Origin: Elizabethkingia miricola
GTDB taxonomy: Bacteria; Bacteroidota; Bacteroidia; Flavobacteriales; Weeksellaceae
NCBI RefSeq assembly: GCF_001675285.1
Contig: NZ_LSGQ01000033.1
Coordinates: forward strand, 62,001 to 126,000
DNA: 64,000 nucleotides
Reading direction: 5' to 3'
In this document: positions 15,294 through 25,306 of the stretch, in pieces
How positions within the stretch are numbered: position 1 is the first letter of the stretch
How the letters are laid out: the number at the start of each line of letters is the position of its first letter
Translations under genes and position numbers: made by a program
The notes under the pieces: generated by a model
Told to the model about the DNA's origin: nothing
What the model saw: only the letters and a program-made list of their open reading frames with translations
Database searches by the model: none

Positions 15294-16052
15294 TTATCTT
15301 GTGGTATAACCACCATTAGCAAAAATTGTCTGTCCGGTAATCCACCAGCCATCGCTTACCAGAAATTCTACCAGAGGCGCAATGTCTTTAATATCCGTTA
15401 GACCTCCTAAAGCTGAAGCCGACTTATGATAAGCTACAGCATCAGAGCTTTCCTGTCCGTAGAAGAAAGGAGTATCCATAGGCCCCGGCGCTACAGCAGT
15501 TACAGAAATACCTCTGTCACCAAATTCTTTAGAAGCTGCTCTTGTAAAATGTTCTACCGGAGCTTTCATTCCCTCATAAGTAGAATACAAACCTGTATAA
15601 GCAGCCAGAAGAGAAGTTACAATAGTACAAATCTTTCCGTTATCATTTAACTTCTTTCCAGACTCCTGAATAAAGAAATAAGCCACTTTGGAATTAATAT
15701 CGGACATTTGATCGTATTCTGCTTCTGTTGTCTCAGTAAATGGCTTTTTAAGTACCATACCTACTGTATTAATTGCAATATCAACCCCGCCAAATCTGGA
15801 AACTGTCTCATCGAACAGCTTGGTAATATTTTCTATTTTTGTAAGGTCACTCTGGAACAGAAATGCTTCCGCTCCTGCTGCCTGAACATCTGCAAGCGTT
15901 TTTTCGGCATCAGCCTTTGTAGCATCACTATTGTAATGGATTGCCAGTTTTGCACCTTTGGCAGCAAAATCACGGCTTAACAGACCACCAAGGTTTTTCG
16001 CACCACCTGCAATTAAAACTACTTTGTTTTTTAAATCATTTTTTGACATCAT
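15294..16052 (-). CDS. Short-chain dehydrogenase/reductase
   Basis: The product is 252 aa, a usual SDR length. The nucleotide-binding motif GGAKNLGG lies at residues 16-23, the N-TVGMV segment near residue 95, Ser147 and the catalytic YEGMK (Tyr159, Lys163). The PGPMDTPFF motif and the C-terminal GQTIFANGGYTTR are typical of classical SDRs that reduce 3-oxo or sugar-like substrates. A start one codon later is equally possible. It is the first gene of the operon; the substrate is unknown. Confidence 0.85.
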   Translation of the reverse strand: MMSKNDLKNKVVLIAGGAKNLGGLLSRDFAAKGAKLAIHYNSDATKADAEKTLADVQAAGAEAFLFQSDLTKIENITKLFDETVSRFGGVDIAINTVGMVLKKPFTETTEAEYDQMSDINSKVAYFFIQESGKKLNDNGKICTIVTSLLAAYTGLYSTYEGMKAPVEHFTRAASKEFGDRGISVTAVAPGPMDTPFFYGQESSDAVAYHKSASALGGLTDIKDIAPLVEFLVSDGWWITGQTIFANGGYTTR

Positions 16053-16215
16053 ATATATATTTTAAATTAGTGTTACAAAGGTGCATACTGCTCACTGATA
16101 ATTTATGGTGAACTTTTCGGAACTTATCAAAGTTAAAAACAATTTGGTCCAAATAAATTCACCTAAAACAATTAATCAACTCTTTTACAACACATGTAGG
16201 ATACATGTAGTATAT

Positions 16216-16246
16216 AAAAAGGGAAGCCATCATATCGATGCTTCCC
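16216..16246 (-). terminator. Terminator of the SusCD operon
   Basis: GGGAAGC and GCTTCCC form the stem on the minus strand and are followed by TTTTTATA. It lies 32 bases after the SusD stop at 16278. Confidence 0.85.
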
Positions 16247-16277
16247 TCTTTCTGTAATTATTAGTCCTTGTATAAAA

Positions 16278-17972
16278 TTACCAGCCCGGATTTTGTTTGA
16301 AACTTTTATTCAGTAATAGCTGATCTTTAGGCAATGGGTACAGATACATTTTATTGTCCCATGCTCTTGCTGTAATATTAGGATATACACGGACATTCCC
16401 CTGTGCATCCAGCAATACATTATCCACTTGTGACTTTCCATTTGCATCTTTTGGATAAGTAGCCTTATAGACATCTGTAAGCTTCATTCCCTGTATTGTT
16501 TTAGGGTTATTTATCAGCTCTCCGGCTCTCCATCTTAGCAAATCTTTGAAACGGAAACCATCTCCTGCTAGCTCAACACGACGCTCCCGTCTGATCTCCT
16601 GAAGCGGAAGACTAATTCCCGGAAAAGGTGTATTAGGATCAGGAGTAAGGCTAGCTAAAGACATATCCGGCATCCCTACCCTTTTTCTTAATTTATTAAT
16701 CGATATGTCCAGTACATCCTGAGTAAGCTGTCCCAATTCGGCTTTAGCTTCTGCATAATTTAGCAATACCTCTGCATAGCGAAAAATAAAGCGGTCTATA
16801 TTATCCTGATTGGCATTTTGCAACTTTGCATCAGAAGATCTCCCTTTTATAATCTGGTAACCTGTAGAAGTAGCACTGGTTCCAAGATTAGGTCTCTCTA
16901 ATTTAGTAGTTGATCCATTTTCATTAATAAACATAATATAACCTGGCGTAGCAATTGTTTGTGGATATCGGGGATCCCTGTTTTTCACTTCATTTTCCGG
17001 TGTATCATCACCAGCATATAATGGTGAAACCGAAATTGGCTTCCCGTCTGTACACAGATATGCATTTATCAGATCTTTACTATAACCATCACCATTTCCT
17101 GCTCCTCTTGAATAATTTGTTGTATTGATATTGGTAATAAATATTCTGGATAAAATACTCTCTCTATTCTTAGACAGATCATCCTGAATAAACAGGCTGT
17201 TATAATCAGCATCTGGCCTGCCTGTAGAAAAAATTTCATACCTGTTTGAATTTATAATCTGAAGCGAAGCATCTGCTGCTGCTTGTAGAAAAACCTCGGC
17301 ATCTCCCAGGCTATGATATTTTCTAAAAGTTCCTTCCCAGAGAGCTACCCTTGCTTTCAGGGCCAAAGCAGCATATTTATGTACCCTGTTTTCAGTTGTA
17401 GGATCGGGAAGATTCGCCACAGCAAAATCAAGATCTTTTAAAACAAAATCCATAACTTTTTTATGTGGGTCACGAGGGTTATACAGTTCCGGTGAGTTTT
17501 CATTTAAATCGGTTTCATAAATCGGAACATCTCCAAACCGAACCACTTTGTCCCAATAATACATCGCTCTGAAAAAACGAACCTCAGCATTGTATTTGTT
17601 TTTTATATTCTGGTCTAATTGAGGATCGTTGTTCTTTCTTAAAAAATAATTACAGGCTCTTATATTGGACCAATCACCTGCAGACCATCCGCCACCCGAA
17701 CCCGGAACCTGATCTGTTCCTGCCAGAAAACTATTGACACTATTAGGAACCTGATTATCTGACTGAGAATCCTGACTGGAATATTCTACAGGCAAAGTTT
17801 CATAAAACTGATTATTGTATAATCTTAGATCATTCTCTGTTTTAAAGAGTATATCTTCTGTAGGTTTATCCTGTGGAGCCCTGTCCAGAAAATTATCCTG
17901 CTTACAGGAAGACAAACTAACCAATGCCAAAACAGCGGCCGTATAAATGAATTGTTTTTTATTTAGTTTCAT
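16278..17972 (-). CDS. susD: SusD/RagB family glycan-binding lipoprotein
   Basis: The product has 564 aa and a signal ending LSSC (Cys23). The SusD fold is seen in FLDRAPQDKPTEDILF, the helical TPR-like part with RACNYFLRKNN, VRFFRAMYYWDKVVRFGDVP and LALKARVALWEGTFRKY, and the C-terminal RYAEVLLNYAEAKAELGQ and IRRERRVELAGDGFRFKDLLRW. It acts at the outer surface as the lid of the SusC importer and binds the oligosaccharide. It lies 12 bases after susC in a locus headed by a GH29 fucosidase, so a fucosylated glycan is the likely ligand. Confidence 0.95.
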   Translation of the reverse strand: MKLNKKQFIYTAAVLALVSLSSCKQDNFLDRAPQDKPTEDILFKTENDLRLYNNQFYETLPVEYSSQDSQSDNQVPNSVNSFLAGTDQVPGSGGGWSAGDWSNIRACNYFLRKNNDPQLDQNIKNKYNAEVRFFRAMYYWDKVVRFGDVPIYETDLNENSPELYNPRDPHKKVMDFVLKDLDFAVANLPDPTTENRVHKYAALALKARVALWEGTFRKYHSLGDAEVFLQAAADASLQIINSNRYEIFSTGRPDADYNSLFIQDDLSKNRESILSRIFITNINTTNYSRGAGNGDGYSKDLINAYLCTDGKPISVSPLYAGDDTPENEVKNRDPRYPQTIATPGYIMFINENGSTTKLERPNLGTSATSTGYQIIKGRSSDAKLQNANQDNIDRFIFRYAEVLLNYAEAKAELGQLTQDVLDISINKLRKRVGMPDMSLASLTPDPNTPFPGISLPLQEIRRERRVELAGDGFRFKDLLRWRAGELINNPKTIQGMKLTDVYKATYPKDANGKSQVDNVLLDAQGNVRVYPNITARAWDNKMYLYPLPKDQLLLNKSFKQNPGW

Positions 17973-17984
17973 GATATTAAATTT

Positions 17985-20972
17985 TTAAAAACGAAGCTGT
18001 GCTCCAAATGAAATAGATTTACTAATTGGGTAAGTAGCTCCCGAAAGGAGATATTCCGGATCAAAGTTTTTGAACATACTGGTAAATGTAAACAGGTTTT
18101 GCCCGGTAATATAAAGCCTTAAATGCTTAAGCTTAATACTCTCCAGAACTTCCTGCGGAAGAGTATAACCAATGGTAATCTGCTTTGCTCTGAGATAAGC
18201 AGCACTCTGAATGTACTTGGTCTGCGTTTGGAAATTACCACCACCACCAAACCTGAGCCTAGGAAAATACGCATTGGTGTTATCAGGTGTCCAATATTGT
18301 CCAATATGTGCCTGTGTAGGTACATCCCATTCGCTTGTATATCCCCAGAAAGCATTCCCTCCTGGCATCCAGTCAGCTTTTCCAACCCCCTGCAGGAAGA
18401 TGGTCATGTCGAAATTCTTGTATTGGAAATCCAGATTAATACTATACTGATATCTTGGTGTATTATTGCCAATTATCCTGCGGTCACCCGAATTGTAAAT
18501 TGTATTATCACCCTGATCTATTTTACCATCTCCGTTCAGATCTTTATACTTAATATCCCCGGCCAGCCATTGGCCACCAAAAAGAAATTTTTGGTTCCAA
18601 CTCTGAGCCTCGGCATCTGTTTTAAAATAACCATCTGTTACATAACCCCAGATCTCTCCCAATTTCTGACCTACATAATAAGTTCCTATATTTCCATTGG
18701 GATTTTGTCCGAATTTGGTAATACGTGCCTGATAATCGGATAGGCCTAAAGTAGCTGAATATCTGAAATCTTCACCAATCCTATCTTTCCATGAAAGACT
18801 GAGTTCAAAACCTCTGTTCCGGAGATCTACAGAATTCTGGCGGGGCACACTGGTTCCTAATACAGCAGGTACAGCAGATCCCGCATACAGCATATCCTTG
18901 GTATCACGGATATAGTAGTCAAAACTTCCGGTTAATCTGTTACTTAACATAGAAAAATCAATACCAATATTCTGAGATGTTACCTTTTCCCATGTGAAAT
19001 CAGGACTTACTAAGCCTGGTGTGCTTAAATAAGCTTGCTGATCCATACCAAAAATATAATTCCCAGGATTAACACCTAAAGTAGCCAGATAAGGATAGTT
19101 ATTCGCGGTTCTGTCTTTGTCGAGTTTTTGGCTCGCAGATGTTCCATAGGAAGCTCTGACTTTTAACTCATTTATTACTTTTTTTAAAGGGTTGAAAAAT
19201 CCTTCTTTTGAAATCCGCCATCCTACTGATGCAGAAGGCTGGAAAGAGTAGCGATGTCCTCTTGCGAATCTAGAGGTTCCGTCATAACGTCCGTTTACTT
19301 CAAACAGATATTTCTCATCGTATACATAATTAATCCTTGAGAACGAACCTGCAACAGCCCAATCATTAATTCCTCCACCAACTATAGGCTTCTGATCATA
19401 ATTTAGATTAATAGAAGGTAAATCCTGATTAATAAGATTTTTAACGCTCACATCAACACTTTTAAATTGTTTCAGTTCCTGATTGTATCCTACCATTGCT
19501 TTTACATAATGCTTCCCTCCGAATGTATTTTCATACTGCGCATAGGCATTAATAGCCTGATAACGGTCATTATAATTAACCTCAGTTACTCGCGCCGGAG
19601 TTGTCCATGGATAAACACCCAGCAAAACTCCATTAGCACCATATTCATTAAAAGCTTTGGTATTGGTCGTTCGGTTATAGGTATAGTTATTCCATGTGTA
19701 ATCTGCAATAATATTCACATGCTTCATCGGCTTCAGGTTGATCCCTCCGGTAAGCCAGATATCATTGTCTTTAGCAATATTCCGCCCGTTATACTCCAGA
19801 ATAGCAAAAGGATTGGTAAATCCGCCTTGCCCTGAATAATGACCATCCGGATGTTTAATTGGCATCAATGGCCTTAAATCGTTTTTAATAAGCTCTGCAC
19901 TTCCATATCCTACACTCGCAGGGTCGTTATTATCTGTTCTGTTGAAAGTAACTCTTGTATTAACATCCAACCATGGAGCGAGTTCCGAGTCTAATTTAAA
20001 AGAAACATTGTACTTCTGAAATTTTTGCTTAGAAGCTTCAAGCATCCCGGCCTGATCCAGATATCCCAAAGAAGCATAGTAAGTTGTTTTATCACTACCA
20101 CCGCTTAATGATAAATTATGCGACATCTGCGGTGCCCAACTAGGATATAATGCTTTTACCCAGTCTGTATTCCCCGTATATCTGTAAAGTCGTGGGGTTC
20201 CGGGATCTACATAAACTGCATTTTCGGGAGATGGATTCTGTAAGTAATACTCTGCTCTTCGTAAATCTTCAGCTGTAAAAGGTGAAGATGCCCCTCCTGC
20301 TCCGGTAGCTGCTCCGGTAGCACTAGCTTCCATATGACTTTTGATATAATCAACGGAATTCATGGTGCCAAAAATTTTTGTAGGCCGGCTCAAAGTATAG
20401 TCGTAATTATAGCTTACAGCCATACGTGCATTTTTCTTTCCCGTCTTTGTGGTAATCAGTACCACGCCATAAGCTCCCCGTACCCCATATATAGCTGTAG
20501 AAGCAGCATCCTTAAGTACAGTCACAGTTGCTACATCTGCCGGGTTAATCAGGTTAGGATCCATTTGAACATTATCCACCAGGATTAACGGATCTCCGCC
20601 ATTAATAGAAGTTGTTCCCCTGATATTAAAAGTCGATCCCTGCCCGGGCTTTCCTCCTGCCATATTAATATTGAGGTTCGGAATTAAGCCTTGAAGTCCT
20701 TGCCCCAGATTGGTAATAGGGCGGCTTTCCAGTTGTTTTGCAGAAACAGAAGCAACAGCTCCGGTAAGATTGACTTTCTTCTGTTTACCATAACCTACAA
20801 TAACGACTTCATCAATGTCTTTCGTTTTGTTGGTTGAATCTTTCTTTTTCTGAATTTCTTTTTTAGATGGAGTTTGCTGCGCGCTAAGCATCTGTACTCC
20901 GCCAAAAGAGCACAGGAAAAACGCTATAGCAACCCCCGGGCTGTAAGAAGCCCGACAGGTTAGTGTTTTCAT
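17985..20972 (-). CDS. susC: SusC/RagA family TonB-linked outer-membrane importer
   Basis: The product has 995 aa. A signal peptide (to LSAQQ) is followed directly by a TonB-box-like DEVVIVGYGKQKK and the plug domain (GAVASVSAKQLESRPITNLGQGLQGLIPNL, GGDPLILVDNV, ATVTVLKDAASTAIYGVRGAYGVVLITTK). The large barrel ends in SISFGAQLRF. It lacks the CarboxypepD_reg domain found in many SusC proteins. Together with SusD it imports oligosaccharides across the outer membrane using TonB energy. No ECF sigma/anti-sigma pair or hybrid two-component system is adjacent, so its regulator must lie elsewhere or be the general one. Confidence 0.95.
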   Translation of the reverse strand: MKTLTCRASYSPGVAIAFFLCSFGGVQMLSAQQTPSKKEIQKKKDSTNKTKDIDEVVIVGYGKQKKVNLTGAVASVSAKQLESRPITNLGQGLQGLIPNLNINMAGGKPGQGSTFNIRGTTSINGGDPLILVDNVQMDPNLINPADVATVTVLKDAASTAIYGVRGAYGVVLITTKTGKKNARMAVSYNYDYTLSRPTKIFGTMNSVDYIKSHMEASATGAATGAGGASSPFTAEDLRRAEYYLQNPSPENAVYVDPGTPRLYRYTGNTDWVKALYPSWAPQMSHNLSLSGGSDKTTYYASLGYLDQAGMLEASKQKFQKYNVSFKLDSELAPWLDVNTRVTFNRTDNNDPASVGYGSAELIKNDLRPLMPIKHPDGHYSGQGGFTNPFAILEYNGRNIAKDNDIWLTGGINLKPMKHVNIIADYTWNNYTYNRTTNTKAFNEYGANGVLLGVYPWTTPARVTEVNYNDRYQAINAYAQYENTFGGKHYVKAMVGYNQELKQFKSVDVSVKNLINQDLPSINLNYDQKPIVGGGINDWAVAGSFSRINYVYDEKYLFEVNGRYDGTSRFARGHRYSFQPSASVGWRISKEGFFNPLKKVINELKVRASYGTSASQKLDKDRTANNYPYLATLGVNPGNYIFGMDQQAYLSTPGLVSPDFTWEKVTSQNIGIDFSMLSNRLTGSFDYYIRDTKDMLYAGSAVPAVLGTSVPRQNSVDLRNRGFELSLSWKDRIGEDFRYSATLGLSDYQARITKFGQNPNGNIGTYYVGQKLGEIWGYVTDGYFKTDAEAQSWNQKFLFGGQWLAGDIKYKDLNGDGKIDQGDNTIYNSGDRRIIGNNTPRYQYSINLDFQYKNFDMTIFLQGVGKADWMPGGNAFWGYTSEWDVPTQAHIGQYWTPDNTNAYFPRLRFGGGGNFQTQTKYIQSAAYLRAKQITIGYTLPQEVLESIKLKHLRLYITGQNLFTFTSMFKNFDPEYLLSGATYPISKSISFGAQLRF

Positions 20973-21016
20973 ATTTTTGTTATTTGAGTTTGGTATTTAG
21001 TTTTTAAGACAGGTGT

Positions 21017-21054
21017 ATTAGCGCTCTATGACCATTACTAGTCAGAGCACTAAT
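21017..21054 (-). other. Long hairpin between fucosidase and susC
   Basis: ATTAG-GCTCT and AGAGC-CTAAT pair with one mismatch, with a further TGAC/GTCA pairing inside. No T-run follows on the minus strand, so it looks like an mRNA-stabilising or processing hairpin rather than a terminator. The whole 260-base spacer shows no gene. Confidence 0.45.
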
Positions 21055-21232
21055 ATCCTCCTTAATTTTTTGTTTTTATTAATTTCTGAAATGATGAACA
21101 TTGGATATGACATCAAATCTGAATATCATAAACAGGCATTCATAAGTTCCTCTGCAGTCATTTATACTAACGAATCGTTTCTTCAATATTTATACAGAAG
21201 AAAATATTGTTCTGTGCAATCAGGTTTTGTGA

Positions 21233-23461
21233 TTAAAAGAAATCGAGTTCAGCAATTGTCAGAGCCTGAGAATTTCCGGCAACTTCCTGAGCCGTTACCC
21301 TTACATAGCGTGCTTTAACAGCTTGTTTAAAATAAAGATCTCTCTTTGACGGGTCATTCACAAGGTTCCCAAATTCAAAAGCAGATGCTGTTTCCCATTT
21401 TTTACCGTCTGCACTTATTTCCACAATACCTTTAGCCATCATGCCACCACCAAATGCGGTTTGTGGAGTGTACGCCATACCGGTTAAGGTATACAAAGCG
21501 CCAAGGTCCAGGCTCAGACTTTGAGGAATAGTCTGATTTACCGACTGCCAAAAGGTTTTAGGATTTGCATCAAAAGCAGCTTCAGCAGAATGATTCTTCG
21601 TTCCGTCCTTAGATTCGGAAAGTTTCCATTTATTTTTAGCAATGCCGACTACTTCAGTTTGTACAGCACCAGGTTCTCCCTTCAGAATAGCAACAGCCTT
21701 TATTATACCCTGCTCTTTTTCAAATGGCCCGATATATTTTAATGAATTGATGCCAGGCTCGGAACCATCGGTGGTATAGTAGATATTAAAATTTTTATCC
21801 TTGTCTTTTTTATCTTTTTTATCCTGATTCTTCCAGTCAAAAGGTTGCTTCTTTTCATCAATCGAAACCTTTCCTGTTTTATCTTGTAGAATAGTCAATT
21901 GTGGAGGCCTCATCTTATAATAATATGCAGCTATACTACTGATCGCTACACTGCCACGATCCTGCAATACACGCAACCTTATCTTACGGGTTGTTACTTC
22001 GGAAAAACGAAGAATACGTTTGTAACCGATATTGGTTGCCGCAGCTATTTCTTTCCATTTCCCGTCTATCCATGCGTCTACAGCATGGATTTCCACACGT
22101 TCACCATGTGTGGATACTGCTTCCTGCAATACAATTCTGTTAATTGTTATCGGCACTTTACTCTCTACAACAATCTGGTTATTAGAGAGTAAAGAATATG
22201 TTGTATCGTTATGATCTAATACCTGCTTAGAGCCTTTAGCCCCCTGTAGAAGATCTTTACTATAAGTTTCTTTAATACGTTTTCCGGTTTCATCCAGCAC
22301 TTTTACATCCTGATCCGAAAATTTGCCTTCTCTGTTTGGCGGGACATTAAGTATAAATGTTGAATTTCCACCTACAGAGCGTTCATAAATATCGAATACA
22401 TCATCTGCACTTCTTACCTTCTGGTAAACATCATCCCGATAGAACCAGCCTTCTCTGATAGAAGTATCTACTTCTGCCTGTTGATAATGCAGAAAATGGG
22501 CATCATATAATCTATCACGTCTTCCGATATTATCTTCCTCCCAGTCTGTCAGTCCCGTTATTTCCGTTAAATCTTTATTGTTAAACGGTAATACATTCCA
22601 TTCTGTTTTTCGGGTAACCCCAGCTTCATTGCCACACCAACGTACATCCCCCTGACCAAAGATTACAGCTTTAGGAGCCAATGTATGGATTAGTTTTTTC
22701 CAGGCTTCGTAGTTGTATTTCTGCCCTCCTTTCGTTTTAGGATGAGCGCCGTCAAACCAGACTTCATGTATTGGACCATATTCGGTAAGAATTTCGAAGA
22801 GCTGATTCAGGAAATATTCATTATAATCATCGACTTCAAATTCAAATTTGGTTTTGTTGGAAAATGGTCTTCCCGGAACTTCCCGAGGAATTGTTCTTTT
22901 GGTATACTGACTGAGATTACCATAAAGCCCATTTGGATTTTCGATCTGATATAGATCTGCAGGAGATAGATATAGTCCGAGTTTCAAACCATATTTCTGA
23001 CAGGATTTGGAAAGATCGCGCAGTATATCTCCTTTTCCGTTTCTAAAATTAGTAGACATAATTCCATGATTGGTATAGCGGCTTTGCCACAATACAAATC
23101 CATCGTGGTGTTTTACCGTAAGGATAACCATTTTCATTCCGGCATCTTTAAGAGATTTACACCACTGATCGGTATCCAGTTCTTTCAGGTCAAATATTTT
23201 AGGATCTTCCATTCCGTTGCCCCATTCCATACGTGTAAAAGTATTGGGTCCAAAATGAATAAAGGCAATAAACTCATTGCGCAGGGCATCTAGTTGATTT
23301 TTTGTGGGAATTACATGAGCAGCTTTTTCTATAATAAGCTCTTTGCTGTCTGTAGGAGTTATTGCAATAGTATTAGCAGGTATAATCTTTGCGTTTTGCG
23401 CAGATATACAGACTAAACCTTCCAGCAAAGCCAGAGAGGTGATACAGGTTTTAAGTTTCAT
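21233..23461 (-). CDS. GH29 alpha-L-fucosidase with C-terminal carbohydrate-binding region
   Basis: The product has 742 aa with a signal peptide ending ISAQ. The GH29 catalytic domain spans about residues 50-400 and shows FIHFGPNTFT, LTVKHHDGFVLWQSRYT (His118-His119), DILRDL and EVWFDGAHP, whose Asp237 is the expected nucleophile. A beta-sandwich follows, then a chitobiase-like segment (IYYTTDGSEPG) and a discoidin-like (F5/8 type C) end with FDANPKTFWQS and RYVRVTAQEV. It releases terminal fucose from glycans in the periplasm or at the surface. It is the first gene of the susCD locus. Confidence 0.9.
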   Translation of the reverse strand: MKLKTCITSLALLEGLVCISAQNAKIIPANTIAITPTDSKELIIEKAAHVIPTKNQLDALRNEFIAFIHFGPNTFTRMEWGNGMEDPKIFDLKELDTDQWCKSLKDAGMKMVILTVKHHDGFVLWQSRYTNHGIMSTNFRNGKGDILRDLSKSCQKYGLKLGLYLSPADLYQIENPNGLYGNLSQYTKRTIPREVPGRPFSNKTKFEFEVDDYNEYFLNQLFEILTEYGPIHEVWFDGAHPKTKGGQKYNYEAWKKLIHTLAPKAVIFGQGDVRWCGNEAGVTRKTEWNVLPFNNKDLTEITGLTDWEEDNIGRRDRLYDAHFLHYQQAEVDTSIREGWFYRDDVYQKVRSADDVFDIYERSVGGNSTFILNVPPNREGKFSDQDVKVLDETGKRIKETYSKDLLQGAKGSKQVLDHNDTTYSLLSNNQIVVESKVPITINRIVLQEAVSTHGERVEIHAVDAWIDGKWKEIAAATNIGYKRILRFSEVTTRKIRLRVLQDRGSVAISSIAAYYYKMRPPQLTILQDKTGKVSIDEKKQPFDWKNQDKKDKKDKDKNFNIYYTTDGSEPGINSLKYIGPFEKEQGIIKAVAILKGEPGAVQTEVVGIAKNKWKLSESKDGTKNHSAEAAFDANPKTFWQSVNQTIPQSLSLDLGALYTLTGMAYTPQTAFGGGMMAKGIVEISADGKKWETASAFEFGNLVNDPSKRDLYFKQAVKARYVRVTAQEVAGNSQALTIAELDFF

Positions 23462-23551
23462 GGTTGGTTTTAGTTTCGATGGTTATTTAAGTCTTTATCT
23501 CATATTATTATTTTTTTATTGTTTTACCACTTTTATTGATTCTCTCTTATC

Positions 23552-23581
23552 CAAATTTAGAAAATAATATAGAATACGCAA
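23552..23581 (-). promoter_or_regulatory. Promoter of the fucosidase-susCD locus
   Basis: TTG (23581-23579) is followed by 19 bases and TAAATTTG (23559-23552) on the minus strand, a full consensus match, about 90 bases before the fucosidase ATG. The rest of the 23462-23775 gap shows nothing else I can name. Confidence 0.7.
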
Positions 23582-23775
23582 AAAAAATATTTAATTATTT
23601 GTCCGTATACACTAAATGCAGAAGCTGTGTAGTATCTGAACACCAGGTATATTACGCAAAGTTTATATTAAAAATCAAAATAATATGGCTAATATAGATG
23701 CCGATTAATAATTTTAAATACAGACGCAACCTTTAAGAAAAATAAGCATCTTATTGAAAGAACATCAAATTACCC

Positions 23776-24204
23776 ATGCTAAATTTTCTGAAATCCGGAA
23801 TCGTTACAGTATACTTCGGTATATGTTTTATAAGTTGCTCAGATGTTGACAAACGGGATAATATTACCTATGGTTACCTCGCAGCTACTCAAGTAGAAGC
23901 TACAGAAATAAGCCCCGTAGGAGAAATTAATAAGCTACAGGTGACTTATAGCACAAACAATACCTGCCAGTCTTTCGCCCAGTTCCGAATACTGAAGAAT
24001 ACAGATAATATAACGAATGTAGGGGTAATTGGTTCTCAGGTTTATGGGAAGCAATGTACTGATAAAAAAGAAGAGAAAAAGCAGGAATTTACTTTTCGCC
24101 CAACTAAAGCTGGAGAATATACCTGGAAATTCTGGGCAGGAAGAGATAGCGACCAAAGCAGTAAATATGTGGAAGTTACAGTTACAGTTCCTGAAAAAAA
24201 GTAA
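23776..24204 (+). CDS. Lipoprotein of unknown function (142 aa)
   Basis: The signal ends CFISC with Cys21. The mature part has QVEATEISPVGEINKLQV, NNTCQSFAQFRIL, KQCTDKKEEKKQEFTFRPTK and GEYTWKFWAG-RDS, a beta-rich sequence of one Ig-like domain with a probable disulfide. It is likely exported to the outer membrane. I cannot name a family. The neighbours on both sides are unrelated in function. Confidence 0.65.
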   Translation: MLNFLKSGIVTVYFGICFISCSDVDKRDNITYGYLAATQVEATEISPVGEINKLQVTYSTNNTCQSFAQFRILKNTDNITNVGVIGSQVYGKQCTDKKEEKKQEFTFRPTKAGEYTWKFWAGRDSDQSSKYVEVTVTVPEKK

Positions 24205-24248
24205 ATAGTCTGACAACTTTCTGTTTAACAAACTTAAAAATCAGAATC

Positions 24249-24371
24249 ATGACAGAAAAACAAAATATTTTCAAATTAATTATACTCATGATAGTATACA
24301 ATATTTTCAAAACATGCGATCGTTTTCTGGATTTTCTGTTTATGAGAAATACACAGGAATATCAGGAATAA
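24249..24371 (+). CDS. Possible 40-aa peptide
   Basis: ATG at 24249 to TAA at 24369-24371. It has a hydrophobic stretch (FKLIILMIVYNIF) and then a charged tail ending NTQEYQE. It lies 44 bases after the lipoprotein gene and before its terminator. There is no conservation evidence, so it is tentative. Confidence 0.25.
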   Translation: MTEKQNIFKLIILMIVYNIFKTCDRFLDFLFMRNTQEYQE

Positions 24372-24395
24372 AATATCCATAGAATTATATCAAAG

Positions 24396-24457
24396 GCTAC
24401 TGCTAAATTTTACACTTAATCTTTCATCTATTTTTTGATAAGCAGTAGCTCTTTTCT
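24396..24457 (+). terminator. Long-loop hairpin terminator
   Basis: GCTACTGCT (24396-24404) and AGCAGTAGC (24441-24449) pair over a 36-base loop and are followed by TCTTTTCTTTC on the plus strand. Confidence 0.6.
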
Positions 24458-24593
24458 TTCAATCAAATTCAATGACTTATTTCGGTTTCAATCGATTTGC
24501 AACTGATTTATACCTAAACTTCAGCTATTGCCACTTGTTTCTTTCTGCAGGTTTCGTGATATTTGCAATACTGGTAATACAATTCCTGATCTC

Positions 24594-25295
24594 ATGGCAA
24601 AAATTTTACTCATAGAAGATGATGACAGACTTTCCAGACTGATTTCAAAAGGCTTACAGGAAGCCGAATTTGAAGTAAGTACCGCATACGATGGTATGAC
24701 CGGAATGAAACTAGCTACACAAAAAGATTTTGATCTTGTAATTACTGATATTGTCTTACCCAAAAAAGACGGTTTGGATTTCTGTAAGGAAATAAAAACA
24801 TTAAAACCTAATCTTCCCGTAGTAATGCTTACTGCACTGGGAACTACGGATGATAAACTGGAAGGTTTTGATGCCGGAGCCGATGATTACCTTACCAAGC
24901 CTTTCGAAATGCGTGAGTTGGTAGCCAGAGTCAAAGTATTGCTAAAACGTTTTTCACAGCAACAGCAGCAAAAAGTATTTGTATTGCGGTATGAAGGTAT
25001 TGAAATGAATCTGGAGCAGAAAATAGTGAGCAGAGATAAAATTCCGGTTAAACTAACTCCTAAAGAATTTAATCTCCTGAAATTTATGTTAGAAAATCCT
25101 GAAAGAGTTCTTTCCAGATCCGAAATTGCTGAAAAAGTATGGGAAACTCATTTTGATACCGGAACCAATTTTATAGATGTTTATATTAATTATCTGCGGA
25201 AAAAGATAGATAAAGATTTTGCGGAAAAGCTTATTCATACTAAAGCCGGAATGGGTTTTATTATGAAAAAGGATTATGAATCGGATATTTCATAA
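24594..25295 (+). CDS. OmpR/PhoB-type response regulator
   Basis: The start is the ATG at 24594 (MAKILLIEDDDR); the frame extends 22 codons upstream without a receiver-like sequence. The product is 233 aa. The receiver domain has acidic residues at 9-11, the phosphoacceptor Asp52 (VITDIVLPKKDG), Thr/Ala of MLTALG and Lys in DDYLTKPFE. The OmpR-type winged helix spans ~130-230 with LTPKEFNLLKFMLENPERVLS and a VYINYLRKKID end. It pairs with the kinase 11 bases downstream. OmpR-type regulators often bind hexamer repeats in 11-bp register, as found before mgtC and czcB in this window, so it is a candidate for those sites. Confidence 0.93.
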   Translation: MAKILLIEDDDRLSRLISKGLQEAEFEVSTAYDGMTGMKLATQKDFDLVITDIVLPKKDGLDFCKEIKTLKPNLPVVMLTALGTTDDKLEGFDAGADDYLTKPFEMRELVARVKVLLKRFSQQQQQKVFVLRYEGIEMNLEQKIVSRDKIPVKLTPKEFNLLKFMLENPERVLSRSEIAEKVWETHFDTGTNFIDVYINYLRKKIDKDFAEKLIHTKAGMGFIMKKDYESDIS

Positions 25296-25306
25296 AACGC
25301 CTAAAG

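Noticed and set aside
18119-18743. Several long open frames opposite susC and thiC
   Set aside because: They are shadows of strong genes (susC, susD, thiC) with no start context and Ser/Cys/Ile-rich nonsense composition.
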